From Chthoniobacterales bacterium (GTDB lineage: Bacteria; Verrucomicrobiota; Verrucomicrobiia; Chthoniobacterales; JACTMZ01), in NCBI GenBank assembly GCA_018402585.1, contig JAGYIO010000005.1:62001-126000 (forward strand): DNA of 64,000 bases. Direction: 5' to 3'. Below the pieces are notes generated by a model that was not told the DNA's origin, ran no database searches, and saw only the letters and a list, made by a program, of their open reading frames with translations. Shown piece by piece: positions 1 to 7,479 of the stretch (its first letter is position 1; each line of letters begins with the position of its first letter). The translations under genes were made by a program, and so were the position numbers.

Positions 1-2
1 AG

Positions 3-539
3 CATCACCAAGCTTACATCACCAACGCGAACAACGCGCTGAAGGACCATCCCGAGCTCGCAGCCAAACCGGTCAACGAACTGATCGCCGGCCTCGCCTC
101 TGTGCCCGAGGCCGTCCGCACCGCCCTGCGCAACAACGCCGGCGGCCACGCCAACCACTCCTTCTTCTGGACCATCATGGGTCCGAACGCCGGAGGTGAA
201 CCCAAGGGCAAACTGGCCGAGGCGATCAACACCAAATTCGGCAGCTTCGACGCTTTCAAGGAAGCCTTCGAAAAAGCCGGGACCACCCGCTTCGGTAGCG
301 GTTGGGCCTGGCTCGTCGTGAACAAAGGCGAACTCGAAGTGGTCTCCACCGCCAACCAAGACAGCCCCCTCATGGGCAAAGCCGTGGCCGGCGTCGAAGG
401 CACCCCGGTCATCGGCTGCGACGTCTGGGAGCACGCCTATTACCTCCATTACCAAAACCGCCGCCCCGACTACCTCAAAGCCTGGTGGCACACGGTCAAC
501 TGGGACCAAGCCGAGAAGAACTACCTCGCCGCGCTCTAA
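3..539 (+). CDS. sodA: Superoxide dismutase, Mn/Fe family (5' end outside window)
   Basis: Converts superoxide to hydrogen peroxide and oxygen in the cytoplasm. The frame is open from the first bases of the window, so the N-terminus and the first metal-ligand histidine lie outside. Visible: the HHQAYI segment of the N-terminal helical domain, the NHSFFW motif carrying the second histidine ligand, and DVWEHAYY carrying the Asp and the last His ligand. The glutamine of ANQDSPLM together with the AGG segment is the pattern of the manganese or cambialistic type rather than strict Fe-SOD. The C-terminus ([14 protein letters not shown]) matches the normal family end, so the gene is complete at 3'. 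A hairpin plus T-run follows directly. Identification is firm; metal choice is inferred. Confidence 0.95.
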   Translation, partial: HHQAYITNANNALKDHPELAAKPVNELIAGLASVPEAVRTALRNNAGGHANHSFFWTIMGPNAGGEPKGKLAEAINTKFGSFDAFKEAFEKAGTTRFGSGWAWLVVNKGELEVVSTANQDSPLMGKAVAGVEGTPVIGCDVWEHAYYLHYQNRRPDYLKAWWHTVNWDQAEKNYLAAL

Positions 540-559
540 TCCGCAAAGACCAGCTGACC

Positions 560-592
560 AAAAAACCCGAGGCCCCACCGCTTCGGGTTTTT
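560..592 (+). terminator. Rho-independent terminator after sodA
   Basis: A 13-base inverted repeat (aaaaacccgaggc / gcttcgggttttt, one G-T pair) with a short loop, 21 bases after the sodA stop. The right arm ends in T residues. Because the left arm begins with A residues it could work in both directions. Confidence 0.8.
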
Positions 593-613
593 CTTTTGCT
601 CGTCACCGTCCTC

Positions 614-641
614 TTGAGCCGCTGGCCAAAGCCGGGATAAT
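614..641 (+). promoter_or_regulatory. Sigma-70-type promoter, near-leaderless
   Basis: TTGAGC at 614-619, a 16-base spacer and GATAAT at 636-641. The next gene's ATG is at 650, so a start 6-8 bases after the -10 box would leave almost no leader. No Shine-Dalgarno sequence is seen. Confidence 0.5.
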
Positions 642-649
642 CTTCGGCC

Positions 650-1498
650 ATGATTCCTCCGCAAAAACAAATGACCGGCATGCTCGGTCACCCGGTGGCC
701 GAGAACCCGATCGACCGGATGTTCGACGCGGTCTATGCGCACTACGAGCTCAGCTGGCAGTTTTGGAAGAACAACATCGCTTTCGAAAAAGATCTGGCTC
801 TCGTCTTGCCCGCTTTGGCGCCGCTCGGCTACCGCGGGATGTGCGTCACCGTGCCCTACAAAGTGGCGGTTATTCCGCTGCTCGACGAAGTCGACGATGA
901 CGTGCGCGCCATCGGCGCCACCAATTACATGACGATCGAAAAGGGTCGTCTGGTCGGCCACAACAACGACGGCAAGGGCGTGGTCAAAGCGATCGAAAAA
1001 GTGGTGCCTCTGCGTGGTCAGCACGTGGTCATGCTTGGCGCCGGCGGAGCCGGACGCGCCATGGCCGTGGAAATCGCCTGGGCCGGAGCCGCCAAGATGA
1101 CCCTCGTGACGCGCCGCGAAGAGCAGGGGCGCGAAGTGGCCGCCCTGGTCGAGAAAGCCAGCGGCGTGCCCTGCCAATGGCAGGCATGGCAACGCGAAGT
1201 GGAAGTGCCGGCCGGCACCACGTTGCTCATGAACGCCACCCATCTGGGCTGCGCGCCCGAACTGGAACCGGTGCCGGTGCGTTGGGATACAGTGAGCACG
1301 GACTGTACGGTGGTCGATGTGATCACCAATCCACGAATCACCCCTTTCCTCGCCACCGCCCGCGACCGCGGTTGCCGCACCGTCGACGGGGTGGAAATGC
1401 TCGTGCAACTGGCCATGCAAATTTTCCAGCGCTGGACCGGCCTCACCCCCGAGGAATCCGTCTTCCAGCGCGCGGTGGCCGACGCCCTCGGTGAATAG
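650..1498 (+). CDS. Shikimate dehydrogenase-like oxidoreductase
   Basis: 282 residues, the usual length of AroE-family NAD(P)-dependent dehydrogenases. Visible: the VTVPYK motif with the catalytic lysine, GATN, a GHNNDGKG segment with the catalytic Asp, a Rossmann GAGGAGRA loop, and the C-terminal NPRITPFL and WTG elements. The odd part is the N-terminus: canonical enzymes have a serine-rich HSLSP-type segment that binds the shikimate carboxylate, while this protein reads HPVAENPIDRMF, so the two serines are absent. The Thr of the usual NTDG is also Asn. The fold is clear, but true shikimate dehydrogenase activity is uncertain; a quinate- or aminoshikimate-type substrate, or another one, is possible. 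It is monocistronic, with its own promoter just upstream. Confidence 0.8.
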   Translation: MIPPQKQMTGMLGHPVAENPIDRMFDAVYAHYELSWQFWKNNIAFEKDLALVLPALAPLGYRGMCVTVPYKVAVIPLLDEVDDDVRAIGATNYMTIEKGRLVGHNNDGKGVVKAIEKVVPLRGQHVVMLGAGGAGRAMAVEIAWAGAAKMTLVTRREEQGREVAALVEKASGVPCQWQAWQREVEVPAGTTLLMNATHLGCAPELEPVPVRWDTVSTDCTVVDVITNPRITPFLATARDRGCRTVDGVEMLVQLAMQIFQRWTGLTPEESVFQRAVADALGE

Positions 1499-1671
1499 AC
1501 GACTCACTCGGTCATCCTCGTTTATTCGCCTGCGGCCTTGCGGCCGCAGCGACCAACCTCCAATCCGTTACCATTCGCAGAATCAGCTGCGTCTAGCGGT
1601 GGCTAAGTTTTCCTTCCTCCCCAGTTTCGTCTTCCTCCAGCGGATGACGTTCCTAAGATGCCCGGCAATGC

Positions 1672-1950
1672 ATGATTGTTTCCTTCGGCGATGACAACAC
1701 AGAGGAACTCTTCCGGGAGGAGGCCAACCGCCGCTTTTCCCAGATTGCCCGAGTCGCCCTGCGCAAGCTGATCGCGGTGGATGCGGCTGAACAGGTGCAG
1801 GACCTTGCCGTTCCACCGGGAAACAGACTTGAACCACTCAGGGGCCGGGCAGCCGGCTGGCACTCGATCCGGATCAACGACCAGTGGCGCATTGTCTTCC
1901 GCTGGACCGCACAAGGCCCCGCCGATGTCTCGATCACGGACTACCATTGA
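1672..1950 (+). CDS. higB: HigB-like type II toxin (RelE superfamily)
   Basis: 92 residues, typical for HigB mRNA interferases that cleave mRNA on the ribosome. The core LRGRAAGWHSIRINDQWRIVF is the RelE-fold beta-strand block, with the basic residues expected at the active site, followed by DVSITDYH. The antitoxin gene starts 30 bases downstream, the toxin-first order normal for higBA. Start chosen at the first ATG that gives the family length; there is no good Shine-Dalgarno. It is probably repressed by HigA, alone or in complex. Confidence 0.88.
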   Translation: MIVSFGDDNTEELFREEANRRFSQIARVALRKLIAVDAAEQVQDLAVPPGNRLEPLRGRAAGWHSIRINDQWRIVFRWTAQGPADVSITDYH

Positions 1951-1956
1951 CAGCCC

Positions 1957-1972
1957 CCTATAACGCTATAGG
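1957..1972. promoter_or_regulatory. Inverted repeat between higB and higA
   Basis: cctata, four bases, tatagg: a perfect 6-base inverted repeat in the 30-base gap between toxin and antitoxin. HigA operators usually lie before higB; here it sits just before the higA start and its GGATATAGG. It could be an internal operator or a small hairpin that tunes higA translation. Confidence 0.4.
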
Positions 1973-1980
1973 ATATAGGA

Positions 1981-2277
1981 ATGAAAACGCCGCTCACTCC
2001 CGGGGAAATCCTGCTCGAAGACTACCTTGAGCCGATGGGCATTTCGCAGAACGCGCTGGGCCGGGCTTTGGGTGTCAGCCCTCGCAGTATCAACGAAATC
2101 GTGCTCGGGCGCCGCGCCATTACGCCAGAGATGTCACTCAAGCTGGGCAAATTTTTCAAACAAAGCCCACAGTTCTGGTTCAATATCCAAACAGTCTGCG
2201 ATTTCCGCCGGATCATGAAACAAGCCAACCGGATCACCGCCAAAGTCAAAGGCGACTTCACCAAGTTGGCGGCTTGA
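1981..2277 (+). CDS. higA: HigA-like antitoxin (HTH XRE family)
   Basis: 98 residues. It begins with the typical [19 protein letters not shown] segment of HigA, followed by a helix-turn-helix ([19 protein letters not shown]) and the [12 protein letters not shown] helix. It neutralises HigB and is expected to repress the operon. A purine-rich GGATATAGGA lies directly before the ATG. The gene is complete, so the pair with higB appears intact. Confidence 0.9.
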   Translation: MKTPLTPGEILLEDYLEPMGISQNALGRALGVSPRSINEIVLGRRAITPEMSLKLGKFFKQSPQFWFNIQTVCDFRRIMKQANRITAKVKGDFTKLAA

Positions 2278-2324
2278 GAGGCGTTAATTTGCACGCTGCG
2301 CTCAACTCTTCGAGCTCTCTGTTT

Positions 2325-2383
2325 GGTCGCCGCGGCGACCCATCTCCACTGCGTTACGGTATCAATTGATCGCCACGGCGACC
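2325..2383. repeat. Pair of REP-like palindromes (GGTCGCCGCGGCGACC family)
   Basis: A perfect 16-base palindrome GGTCGCCGCGGCGACC at 2325-2340 and a variant GATCGCCACGGCGACC at 2368-2383, in direct orientation, each followed by a related tail (CATCTCC, TATCTCG). Partial copies of the same core occur near 6158 and 42252. They lie in the higA-dapL intergenic region, which shows no gene. Confidence 0.6.
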
Positions 2384-2498
2384 TATCTCGCCAAGCCTCG
2401 GTTCGAGGACTCGGCTGTCGCTGGATTGCCTCTGCGCTTGGTTGATATGTGCCGAAGAGGAGAGCAGGCCACGGCTGGAGGTCGCATCCCGTCGCCCT

Positions 2499-2526
2499 TT
2501 GACATCTTCGCTCTAAATTCTAAACT
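2499..2526 (+). promoter_or_regulatory. Strong sigma-70-type promoter of dapL
   Basis: A consensus TTGACA at 2499-2504, a 16-base spacer and TAAACT at 2521-2526. The dapL ATG is at 2542, so the leader would be about 9 bases and has no Shine-Dalgarno. Confidence 0.65.
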
Positions 2527-2541
2527 CCACCTTCTTTTCCC

Positions 2542-3792
2542 ATGGCCTATCTCAACGAAAACTATTCCAAACTCAAAGCCGGCTACCTCTTTCCCGAGAT
2601 TGCCCGCCGGGTCAAAGCTTTCACCGAGGCTCATCCCGACGACGCCGGCCGGGTCATTCGCTGCGGAATCGGTGATGTGACCGAACCCCTCCCGGCGGCC
2701 TGCCGCGAAGCTTTGCACGCGGCCGTCGATGAACTCGGCCAGCGTGACACCTTCCGTGGATACGGCCCCGAACAAGGTTACGACTTCCTCCGCCAAGCAA
2801 TCGCAGAGCACGACTTCCGCGACCGCGGACTCGACCTCGCCGACGACGAAATTTTTGTCTCCGACGGCTCGAAGTGCGACTGCGGCAACATCCTCGACAT
2901 CTTCGGCCCCGGCAACCGCGTGGCCATCACCGATCCGGTCTATCCCGTTTACGTCGACACCAATGTCATGGTCGGCAACACGGGTGAGGCCGACGCCCAT
3001 GGCACCTACGCCGGACTGGTCTACCTGCCCTGCACCGCGGAAAACGGCTTTGTCCCCGCCCTCCCGCCCGAACCCGTCGACCTGATCTACCTCTGCTATC
3101 CGAACAACCCGACCGGTGCCGTGGCCACTCGTGAACAACTCGCCGCCTGGGTCGATTATGCGCGCCAGCACCAGGCCATCATTCTCTTCGACGCGGCCTA
3201 CGAAGCCTACGTGCGGACGCCCGGTGTACCTCATTCCATTTACGAAATCGACGGCGCCCGCGAGTGCGCCATCGAGTTCCGCAGCTTTTCCAAGAATGGC
3301 GGATTCACCGGACTGCGTTGCGCCTTCACCGTCGTCCCGAAATCCCTCCAGGCCCAAACCCGCGACGGGGAAAACAAACCCCTCTATCCGCTCTGGCTGC
3401 GCAACCACACCACGAAGTTCAACGGCGTCTCCTACCCCGTGCAACGCGCCGCCGAGGCGATCTACTCGCCGCAAGGCCGCCGGCAGGTCGATGCCCTGGT
3501 CGATTTCTACCTGGAAAACGCGCACATCCTGCGCGAAGCCGTTGCCGGGGCCGGGCTCAAGGTCTATGGCGGTCTCGACGCGCCCTACATTTGGGTGCGG
3601 GGACCGGAAGGCGTGCCCAGCTGGACCATGTTCGATTTCCTCCTCCGCGAGGCCAATCTCGTCACCACGCCCGGCAGCGGCTTCGGACCGGCCGGCGAGG
3701 GTTACTTCCGGATCTCCGCTTTCAACAGCCGGGAGCGCGCGATCGAAGCGGCTCGGCGCCTTGCCGCCCTGGACTTCACAAAGGCCGGTTGA
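2542..3792 (+). CDS. dapL: LL-diaminopimelate aminotransferase
   Basis: 416 residues, a fold-type I PLP aminotransferase of the DapL family. It makes LL-diaminopimelate directly from tetrahydrodipicolinate, bypassing the succinylase and acetylase steps of lysine and peptidoglycan synthesis. The start [20 protein letters not shown] is diagnostic of Dap[36 protein letters not shown] and [12 protein letters not shown] (PLP lysine about residue 251) follow in order, and the C-terminal [10 protein letters not shown] binds substrate carboxylate. The presence of DapL fits Verrucomicrobiota and related phyla. It has its own promoter and no overlapping partner. Confidence 0.95.
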   Translation: MAYLNENYSKLKAGYLFPEIARRVKAFTEAHPDDAGRVIRCGIGDVTEPLPAACREALHAAVDELGQRDTFRGYGPEQGYDFLRQAIAEHDFRDRGLDLADDEIFVSDGSKCDCGNILDIFGPGNRVAITDPVYPVYVDTNVMVGNTGEADAHGTYAGLVYLPCTAENGFVPALPPEPVDLIYLCYPNNPTGAVATREQLAAWVDYARQHQAIILFDAAYEAYVRTPGVPHSIYEIDGARECAIEFRSFSKNGGFTGLRCAFTVVPKSLQAQTRDGENKPLYPLWLRNHTTKFNGVSYPVQRAAEAIYSPQGRRQVDALVDFYLENAHILREAVAGAGLKVYGGLDAPYIWVRGPEGVPSWTMFDFLLREANLVTTPGSGFGPAGEGYFRISAFNSRERAIEAARRLAALDFTKAG

Positions 3793-3811
3793 CCCGCCTA
3801 CCCTCTCAGCC

Positions 3812-4012
3812 ATGAAAGCCCTCCTCCTCGCCGTCGCCCTTACGTCCGTCGGCTGTGCGAATCGAGATCCCTACCAGGACCCGACCTACACACTGCAACG
3901 CGATCTTTACCACCGCAACCAGAAGTGGGACCGGACAATGAATAACGTCTACCTGCGCAACCAGGCGCGCGACCAGCGTTACGAGTCTTGGTTCAATGCG
4001 GTGATGGAATAA
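3812..4012 (+). CDS. Small lipoprotein of unknown function
   Basis: 66 residues. The N-terminus MKALLLAVALTSVGCANRD is a lipoprotein signal with lipobox SVGC, so the mature protein would start with a lipidated Cys. The mature part is only about 50 residues, charged and rich in Arg, Asn and Tyr (repeated LYHRNQKWDR and YLRNQARDQR), suggesting a helix or coiled-coil. No family is recognised. The start is 20 bases after dapL, with no clear Shine-Dalgarno. Confidence 0.65.
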   Translation: MKALLLAVALTSVGCANRDPYQDPTYTLQRDLYHRNQKWDRTMNNVYLRNQARDQRYESWFNAVME

Positions 4013-4096
4013 AGCACCGCAGAACCCCGGCGCGCCACCCGTCCGGAACCGCGTCGACCCGCCGCACTCCACGACCCATTCACCCCGCGCCGGGTC

Positions 4097-4125
4097 CTTT
4101 TGGAGTGCGGGGGCACCGCCACCGC
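4097..4125 (+). repeat. Dispersed repeat TTTTGGAGTGCGG..., degenerate copy
   Basis: Reads ccttttggagtgcggg, then a GC-rich partial hairpin. The same family occurs at 23443, 36018 and 37316. It lies in the 146-base gap between two convergent genes. Confidence 0.5.
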
Positions 4126-4158
4126 TTGCGTTGCCAGGGGGCGCCGCAATAAAGCGCG

Positions 4159-4611
4159 TCAAAACCCCTGCGCCACGCGCTGCAACTCCTGCTGGAAAGT
4201 CAGCACATCCGCTTGCGACGGACGGTAACCCGGGGTGACCGGATTCAGGCCGAGCCGTCCCGTCTGATCGAGCATCCACTCGGCCGTTTCACCATCGGAA
4301 AACGTCACCTTCCCGCTGGCCATGGACTGCGGCTTGGTGATGCTGTCCATCGTCACGCTGACCCCGGCGGGCGCCGGACCGGAGCGCGCACTCTCGCCCT
4401 CCTGCTTGGCCGCGGCCAAACGCTCGACCGCCTCGCTTTGCCGCGGCTGCTCCTTGACCTGCAACTGCAAGTCGTCGACCAAAAAACGCACATCCATGTA
4501 GGTCGCGGAGATGGCGCATTCCTCTTTCAAGCGCTGCTGCACTTCGGCCAGCGAGGCACCCTCCGCCACCCACGCAGCGACCAGTTTTTTCTGTTCTTCG
4601 CTCAGGTTCAT
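4159..4611 (-). CDS. Conserved hypothetical protein
   Basis: 150 residues from the chosen start MNLSEEQKKLVAAWVAEG; an upstream in-frame ATG would add 28 unlike residues. The N-terminal half is helical and looks like a small DNA-binding or scaffolding helix bundle (SLAEVQQRLKEE, then FLVDDLQLQVKEQ). A flexible Pro/Ala linker follows, then a compact C-terminal segment (GKVTFSDGETAEWMLDQTGRLGL) resembling a small beta domain. No catalytic motif is visible and no function is assigned. It is divergent from the lipoprotein gene at 4712. Confidence 0.6.
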   Translation of the reverse strand: MNLSEEQKKLVAAWVAEGASLAEVQQRLKEECAISATYMDVRFLVDDLQLQVKEQPRQSEAVERLAAAKQEGESARSGPAPAGVSVTMDSITKPQSMASGKVTFSDGETAEWMLDQTGRLGLNPVTPGYRPSQADVLTFQQELQRVAQGF

Positions 4612-4711
4612 GATGCCGGAATCTAACCTACACTCCGGCGCCTGCAAAGCCCCGCGGCCCGTCTTTGCATCTGCGGCTTGCAGATTCTCCATCATGCCTT
4701 ATGGAGGATCC

Positions 4712-5206
4712 ATGCAACCCGCCCTCCGCTACTGCACCGCCCTCGCTGCCGCCGGCTCGCTGGTCACTTCGGGCTGTGAAAACTTCAGCGCAACCGAAGC
4801 AGGCCTGCTCGCCGCCGGTCTGGCCGGAGCCGCCACCGGTATCGCCCTCGGCACCACCGGGGTGCCGGCCAGTTCCTCCATTCCCATCGCCCTCGGCGCC
4901 GCGGCGGGCGCGGGCGCGCTCGCCGTGGCCGCGACCAACATGCAAGTCGGCCGCGACCAGCGCATGCTGGCCGAACAACGCGGACAAATGCTCGTCGAAC
5001 AAGCCCGCCAACGCGGCGCGCAGAACATCCCCCGCTACGTGCTTGTCGACACCATCTCGCCCCGGCCGACCGGCGGCGGACGGCCCGTCATGATTTTCGA
5101 CACCGCTTCCGGTAAAGTGGCGAGCAACCGCCTCTACTACGTGGGCCTGCCGGCCGGTCCTTACGGCTACACCGAAGCCCCTCCCGGGATGATGGGCAAC
5201 CGCTGA
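4712..5206 (+). CDS. Lipoprotein with glycine-zipper-like segment
   Basis: 164 residues. The signal peptide ends in lipobox TSGC, so the protein should be membrane-anchored by lipid. The mature part begins with a long Ala/Gly-rich hydrophobic stretch (LLAAGLAGAATGIALG and GAAAGAGALAVAA) like a glycine zipper, then an Arg/Gln-rich helix, then a small C-terminal domain (YVLVDTISP... MIFDTASGKVASNRLYYV). GGAGG lies 4 bases before the chosen ATG; this is one of few clear Shine-Dalgarno sites here and decides against the ATG at 4694. Function unknown. Confidence 0.7.
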   Translation: MQPALRYCTALAAAGSLVTSGCENFSATEAGLLAAGLAGAATGIALGTTGVPASSSIPIALGAAAGAGALAVAATNMQVGRDQRMLAEQRGQMLVEQARQRGAQNIPRYVLVDTISPRPTGGGRPVMIFDTASGKVASNRLYYVGLPAGPYGYTEAPPGMMGNR

Positions 5207-5217
5207 CGCGGTCCGGG

Positions 5218-6102
5218 GTGGACCCAGCCTGCGTGGAAGAACATCCGCCATTCCAGATCCTGCCGGCGGATCGCCGCGCCCGGGTCTTCGGGGTCGACTA
5301 TGCCTGGTCTCCGCAGCCGGATGGCGGCGAGCTCTACATCAGCCGGCCGGCCTGGCATTGGTCCGGCTACCTGCAACCCGAACGCTGGTGGGACCGGGAA
5401 AACTTGAGCGTGCGGGGCGAACGGCTCGGGGGCAGCACCGGCACGGTTTACCGCGCAAGGAGCACTCCGCGCGGACTCCCGCCGCGCGACCTTGTGGTGA
5501 AATTTTCCCGGATCGCCCAGGATGTTCCGTTGTTCATTCCGGACGATTTCCTCGATTCGCTGCCCCGCAGCGCGGTGGCCGATGCGCGCTTCCTCTCGCC
5601 ATTCGCCGAATTCGGGCTCATCGACCAACTGCGCCACAATATCCTCAACCACGGCCCGCACCGCCTGCGCACGAAATTCCCGCTCGCAGTCTATTCCCCG
5701 CCGGAAAAATACCCGCTGTGGCAGACCGGACGCCACGTCGATATCTTCCGCGCCCACCAAGAAGCCATGGCCGAGGACCAGTTCGAGAACGGATTGACGC
5801 AGGTAACCCTCGATTATGAACGGGACTACATCGAAATCTTCGCCTGGATCGACGGGATTGATGCCGAGGAGGCCTCACGGTGCGGTTTGCTCGACGAGGA
5901 GCTGCTTGTTCTGCTCACCCGCTCAAGCAACCACGCCTTGTCGCGCCTCGGTTACCGCGTGCTCGACAACAAACCACGGCACCTCATCGTGCGCCCGCGC
6001 TCCGACGGCACCCTGCTGCACCGCCACGGGAGGATCGTTTACACCATGATCGACTTCGAGTTGCTCCAACGCCACGAAGACACCGCAGAAAAGAGGAGAT
6101 GA
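5218..6102 (+). CDS. Protein with divergent protein-kinase-like fold
   Basis: 294 residues from a GTG start that follows the previous stop by 11 bases, so it may be co-transcribed. The N-lobe looks kinase-like: a glycine-rich GERLGGSTGTVYRA, then a beta-strand with an invariant-type lysine in DLVVKFSR. Later YRVLDNKPRHLIV resembles the catalytic loop (HRDLKPxN in classic kinases) but lacks the His-Arg, and YTMIDFELL resembles the metal-binding DFG strand. These elements are in the right order and spacing for a RIO/APH-like kinase fold. Substrate unknown. The stop codon overlaps the ATG proposed for the transposase gene. Confidence 0.6.
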   Translation: MDPACVEEHPPFQILPADRRARVFGVDYAWSPQPDGGELYISRPAWHWSGYLQPERWWDRENLSVRGERLGGSTGTVYRARSTPRGLPPRDLVVKFSRIAQDVPLFIPDDFLDSLPRSAVADARFLSPFAEFGLIDQLRHNILNHGPHRLRTKFPLAVYSPPEKYPLWQTGRHVDIFRAHQEAMAEDQFENGLTQVTLDYERDYIEIFAWIDGIDAEEASRCGLLDEELLVLLTRSSNHALSRLGYRVLDNKPRHLIVRPRSDGTLLHRHGRIVYTMIDFELLQRHEDTAEKRR

Positions 6103-6677
6103 ACAGTGCGGCCAAGGTGGATCGAAATGTTTGCCTCAGGGCGATCTGCGCGGTCGGTTGGTCGCCGCGGCGGACTCCGGATCGCTTAGGTTCTATCGCG
6201 ATCAAGCCCCAAGACACATCGCGCCGGGACGGCGCGATCCACCCGCCTTTCGGAAAAAAGCTGCACCACGCGGTGCCGTCTTGGATTCCTGACGGATCAC
6301 GATTTCATATCCGCGTCCGCGTGTCCCAGGAATACCTCCGTCCGTTGACAGACCCGAAGATTGCTACACATCTCCTAGACTCGGTCGCTTTTTACCAAAA
6401 CCGGCAGCGCTGGCATGCGACAATTTTCCTGCTCATGCCCGATCATCTGCACGCCATCTTGTCCTTCCCAGCGCAGGAATCGATGTCACGCGTCATCGGC
6501 CAGTGGAAAAGATACCATACCAAAGAGCACGGAATTGCCTGGCAGGACAACTTCTTCGACCACCGTCTGCGCAACGAGGCCGAAGCCAATTTGAAATACG
6601 ACTACATCCGCCGCAATCCGGTCGTCAAACATCTCTGTGCCAGTCCCGACGATTGGCAATGGTACGTCGCTCTCTGA
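6099..6677 (+). CDS. REP-associated tyrosine transposase (RAYT, Y1/HUH family)
   Basis: The conserved core runs from LHHAVPSWIPDG to PDDWQWYVAL. It contains FLLMPDHLHAIL, the metal-binding DHLH form of the HUH motif, then WKRYHTKEHGIAWQDNFFDHRL and the tyrosine-bearing KYDYIRRNPV helix typical of RAYTs. Such enzymes nick and mobilise REP palindromes. The start is unclear: the ATG at 6099 overlaps the previous stop, a GTG lies at 6117, and no start codon is found nearer the core, so about 45 N-terminal residues would be read through REP sequence. REP copies lie at 6218-6244 and immediately after the stop. The enzyme core looks intact. Confidence 0.85.
   Translation: MNSAAKVDRNVCLRAICAVGWSPRRTPDRLGSIAIKPQDTSRRDGAIHPPFGKKLHHAVPSWIPDGSRFHIRVRVSQEYLRPLTDPKIATHLLDSVAFYQNRQRWHATIFLLMPDHLHAILSFPAQESMSRVIGQWKRYHTKEHGIAWQDNFFDHRLRNEAEANLKYDYIRRNPVVKHLCASPDDWQWYVAL
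6218..6244 (-). repeat. REP palindrome upstream of RAYT core
   Basis: atcgcgcc-gggac-ggcgcgat followed by CCACC, i.e. the reverse complement of a GGTGG head plus hairpin. A partial head, AGGTGGATCG, starts near 6115 in the opposite orientation. The same hairpin recurs at 6718 and, degenerate, at 63408. Confidence 0.8.
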
Positions 6678-6745
6678 GGTGGATCGCGATGTCCCTATCG
6701 CGATAAGCCACACGATTGATCGCGCCGGGACGGCGCGATCCACCT
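6678..6745. repeat. BIME: two inverted REPs directly after RAYT
   Basis: The first REP (GGTGG head, then atcgcgat-gtccct-atcgcgat) starts at the base after the RAYT stop. The second (gatcgcgccgggacggcgcgat then CCACCT) is in inverted orientation and ends at 6745. Spacing and tails match the upstream copies. Confidence 0.85.
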
Positions 6746-6757
6746 CCCGCACCAAAC

Positions 6758-7441
6758 TCAGCGCCGCGCCATGAAAAGGCGCAGCACATACCAAAACATC
6801 ATCGCCATGCCGGCAAAGAGCTGGATCGAAGCCGCCACATCGGCATTGGGCGGGAATCCGCGCATCACATTCGAGGTCGTGTAGAGCACCGACCCGCCGG
6901 CCAGCACAATCATGGCCACGCTGAACCAGGTCCCCAGATCGAATTTGAAAAGAACGGCACAAACGATCACCGCCAAAGCGAACAAGCCACCCCAGATGAG
7001 AAAAGTGCGCAGAAAGGAAAAGTTCCGGCCGGTGGTCACGACCACCGCGGTGAGGAGCAGGAATCCGCCAATCGTGGCTTGTGCTGCGCTGGCAATGACC
7101 CCCGGCGCCGCATTGTCCGCCGCGGCCAGCAACGGGATGGTGATCAGCGCCTGGAGGAGTACGTAGAGAAGGAACCCGAGGTATTGCAGCGGTCGTGAGA
7201 CTGAGGGGACGGCAATCAGCGTCGCGACCCACGAGAGAAGCATGAAGCCGCCGAGCACGACGAGCCAGGAGACACCGGAAAAGATTTGCAGCACGGTATT
7301 GGCCATCCCGCTGCGGAAAAACCAAACTTCCAAACCGACGAAAAGAACCATGGCAAGAATGAGATGCGCGTAAACCCGGACGAGGAAGCTGCCCTGCTCC
7401 CGCGCGGCCAGATCGGCGACGGGCGTGGCGTAGGTGGACAT
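6758..7441 (-). CDS. Bax inhibitor-1 (BI-1/YccA-like) family membrane protein
   Basis: 227 residues from MSTYATPVADLAAREQ, the family's normal length. Seven hydrophobic segments are visible after a short cytoplasmic N-terminus that ends in SFLVRVYAHL, the usual entry into helix 1. Family members act as pH-sensitive Ca2+ leak channels or associate with membrane proteases such as FtsH; which applies here is unknown. An in-frame extension upstream would add about 90 low-complexity residues and is rejected. It sits 38 bases after xerD on the same strand, so it may be the last gene of a purC-xerD unit. Confidence 0.85.
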   Translation of the reverse strand: MSTYATPVADLAAREQGSFLVRVYAHLILAMVLFVGLEVWFFRSGMANTVLQIFSGVSWLVVLGGFMLLSWVATLIAVPSVSRPLQYLGFLLYVLLQALITIPLLAAADNAAPGVIASAAQATIGGFLLLTAVVVTTGRNFSFLRTFLIWGGLFALAVIVCAVLFKFDLGTWFSVAMIVLAGGSVLYTTSNVMRGFPPNADVAASIQLFAGMAMMFWYVLRLFMARR

Positions 7442-7479
7442 GATCGGAGAATTGCCCAATCCCGCGCGGGCGGCACGCT

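Noticed and set aside
2383-3813. A 476-codon minus-strand frame
   Set aside because: Antisense to dapL, which has complete family motifs; no recognisable domain.
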